Shown here piece by piece: positions 4,663 through 5,021 of a DNA stretch of 5,021 nt (positions are counted from its first letter, which is position 1; each line of letters opens with the position of its first letter). The position numbers and the translations under genes were made by a program. The notes below the pieces were generated by a model. It ran no database searches, had not been told where the DNA came from, and saw only the letters and a list, made by a program, of their open reading frames with translations. The stretch comes from Sulfurimonadaceae bacterium (lineage in GTDB: Bacteria; Campylobacterota; Campylobacteria; Campylobacterales; Sulfurimonadaceae): positions 1 to 5,021 of the forward strand of contig JAUWRZ010000192.1 of assembly GCA_030610325.1 (NCBI GenBank), read 5' to 3'.

Positions 4663-4825
4663 GAAGATCAAAATCAAAACATCAAAGGACAATACACGGT
4701 AGGGATTAGATCTCGATGTCGGCTTTATATGGGATTATATCAGACGACCTAAAGAGACGTCGGATGCAACGGTACCAGAAAAAAGTGATCTTCACTTTCT
4801 TGTCAGTCTGGGTGTTGCGTTTTAG
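4663..4825 (+). pseudogene. Decayed C-terminal end of an outer membrane beta-barrel protein
   Basis: From 4703 to the TAG at 4823-4825, one frame encodes 40 residues with alternating hydrophobic and polar strands: LDLDVGFIWDYIRRP, a polar turn, then SDLHFLVSLGVAF as the last residues. A terminal strand ending in phenylalanine is the hallmark of outer membrane barrels recognised by the BAM complex. No start codon is in reach: an in-frame TAG stands at 4700-4702. The +1-related frame just upstream (4663-4707) reads NIKGQYTVGI, also strand-like, and joins smoothly (TVGI-DLDVGF) if one base near 4708 is skipped. Upstream of that a TGA (4660-4662) blocks further reading. I therefore read it as the frameshifted, truncated tail of a lost gene that followed pldA. 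The family is not certain; a DUF481- or porin-like barrel is possible. A sequencing error could explain the frameshift but not the missing N terminus. Confidence 0.5.
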
Positions 4826-4840
4826 GGAAAGTCGTTAAAT

Positions 4841-4859
4841 CCTCCGGTCTCTCCGGAGG
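4841..4859 (-). terminator. Hairpin terminator of the minus-strand gene at the right edge
   Basis: CCTCCGG at 4841-4847 pairs perfectly with CCGGAGG at 4853-4859 (seven pairs, five of them G-C... with a five-base loop). Read on the minus strand it begins 17 bases after the stop at 4877 and is followed by ATTTAACGACTTT, a weak U-rich tail. On the plus strand nothing T-rich follows, so it fits the minus-strand gene best. It may also stop transcripts leaving the barrel remnant. Confidence 0.5.
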
Positions 4860-4876
4860 TCAGGGGTCGATATGTC

Positions 4877-5020
4877 CTATAGACAGATCGTAACGCCCAT
4901 CTTATTGATGATGTGATCAACTGGGGAGCCGCTGTTATTGGTATCGACAGTGATATATTCGTGGACTTTGAACTCACTATCAGCAGTGAGCTCTGTGATC
5001 TCCTGTGTACCATCACTTGA
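4877..5020 (-). CDS. Unrecognised protein, C-terminal end only (partial)
   Basis: On the minus strand one frame is open from the right edge to a TAG at 4877-4879, giving 47 residues. They include GTQEITELTADSEFKVHEYI, then TVDTNNSGSPVDHI and a final INKMGVTICL. The composition (mixed charged and hydrophobic residues, many T, D and E, no rare-residue clusters) looks like a genuine globular protein, unlike the longer overlapping open frame on the same strand (4822-5016), which is rich in Ser, Arg and Ile. A hairpin terminator lies just beyond the stop, which supports a real gene end. I do not recognise the family, and the N-terminal part lies outside the window. Confidence 0.6.
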   Translation of the reverse strand, partial: SSDGTQEITELTADSEFKVHEYITVDTNNSGSPVDHIINKMGVTICL

Positions 5021-5021
5021 G

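Noticed and set aside
4655..4669. GATCTT-GAG-AAGATC hairpin as a terminator
   Set aside because: The stem is short with a three-base loop, and A's rather than T's follow on the plus strand.
4822..5016. 64-residue minus-strand open frame starting MMVHRRSQ
   Set aside because: Its text is rich in Ser, Arg, Thr and Ile like an out-of-frame shadow, it runs through the hairpin at 4841-4859, and the neighbouring minus frame (stop at 4877) has much more protein-like composition.

Overview
The window looks like chromosomal DNA of a member of the Campylobacterota (a Sulfurovum- or Sulfurimonas-like organism). This is inferred from the style of the proteins (the MetF-like reductase, the small SerB, a short periplasmic cytochrome c, PldA), the AT-rich promoters built around TATAAT boxes, and the moderate GC content. 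The genes are ordinary single-copy chromosomal genes. I see no integrase, transposase, CRISPR array, tRNA or rRNA.

Layout, left to right. The window opens inside a plus-strand gene whose end encodes a peptidoglycan-binding domain (stop at 178). A roughly 130-base intergenic region follows, holding a hairpin, a CRP/FNR-type dyad and a perfect TATAAT box. These precede a YgbA-family gene (309-680), a small cysteine-rich protein whose family is linked to nitric oxide stress. That gene ends in an intrinsic terminator that contains its own stop codon. Convergent to it is a methylenetetrahydrofolate reductase gene on the minus strand (702-1622). Divergent from the reductase gene is a two-gene plus-strand operon: serB (phosphoserine phosphatase, 1721-2344) and a one-base-overlapping small helix-turn-helix protein (2344-2667). 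Next come a separately promoted exported cytochrome c (2768-3097) with a strong hairpin after it, and an outer membrane phospholipase A with an added N-terminal Sel1-type repeat region (3284-4618). After that lies a decayed, frameshifted tail of what looks like another outer membrane beta-barrel protein (about 4663-4825). The window closes with the C-terminal end of an unrecognised minus-strand gene (stop at 4877) and its hairpin terminator.

How the genes relate. SerB makes serine, the main one-carbon donor to tetrahydrofolate, and the divergent MetF-like enzyme acts on one-carbon folates, so the shared promoter region could link the two; this is inference. The phospholipase and the barrel remnant suggest an outer membrane locus that has lost a gene. 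The two observations most worth following are the CRP/FNR-like box centred at -41.5 of a probably leaderless ygbA transcript, and the Sel1-OMPLA fusion. I found no clearly new multi-gene system here.
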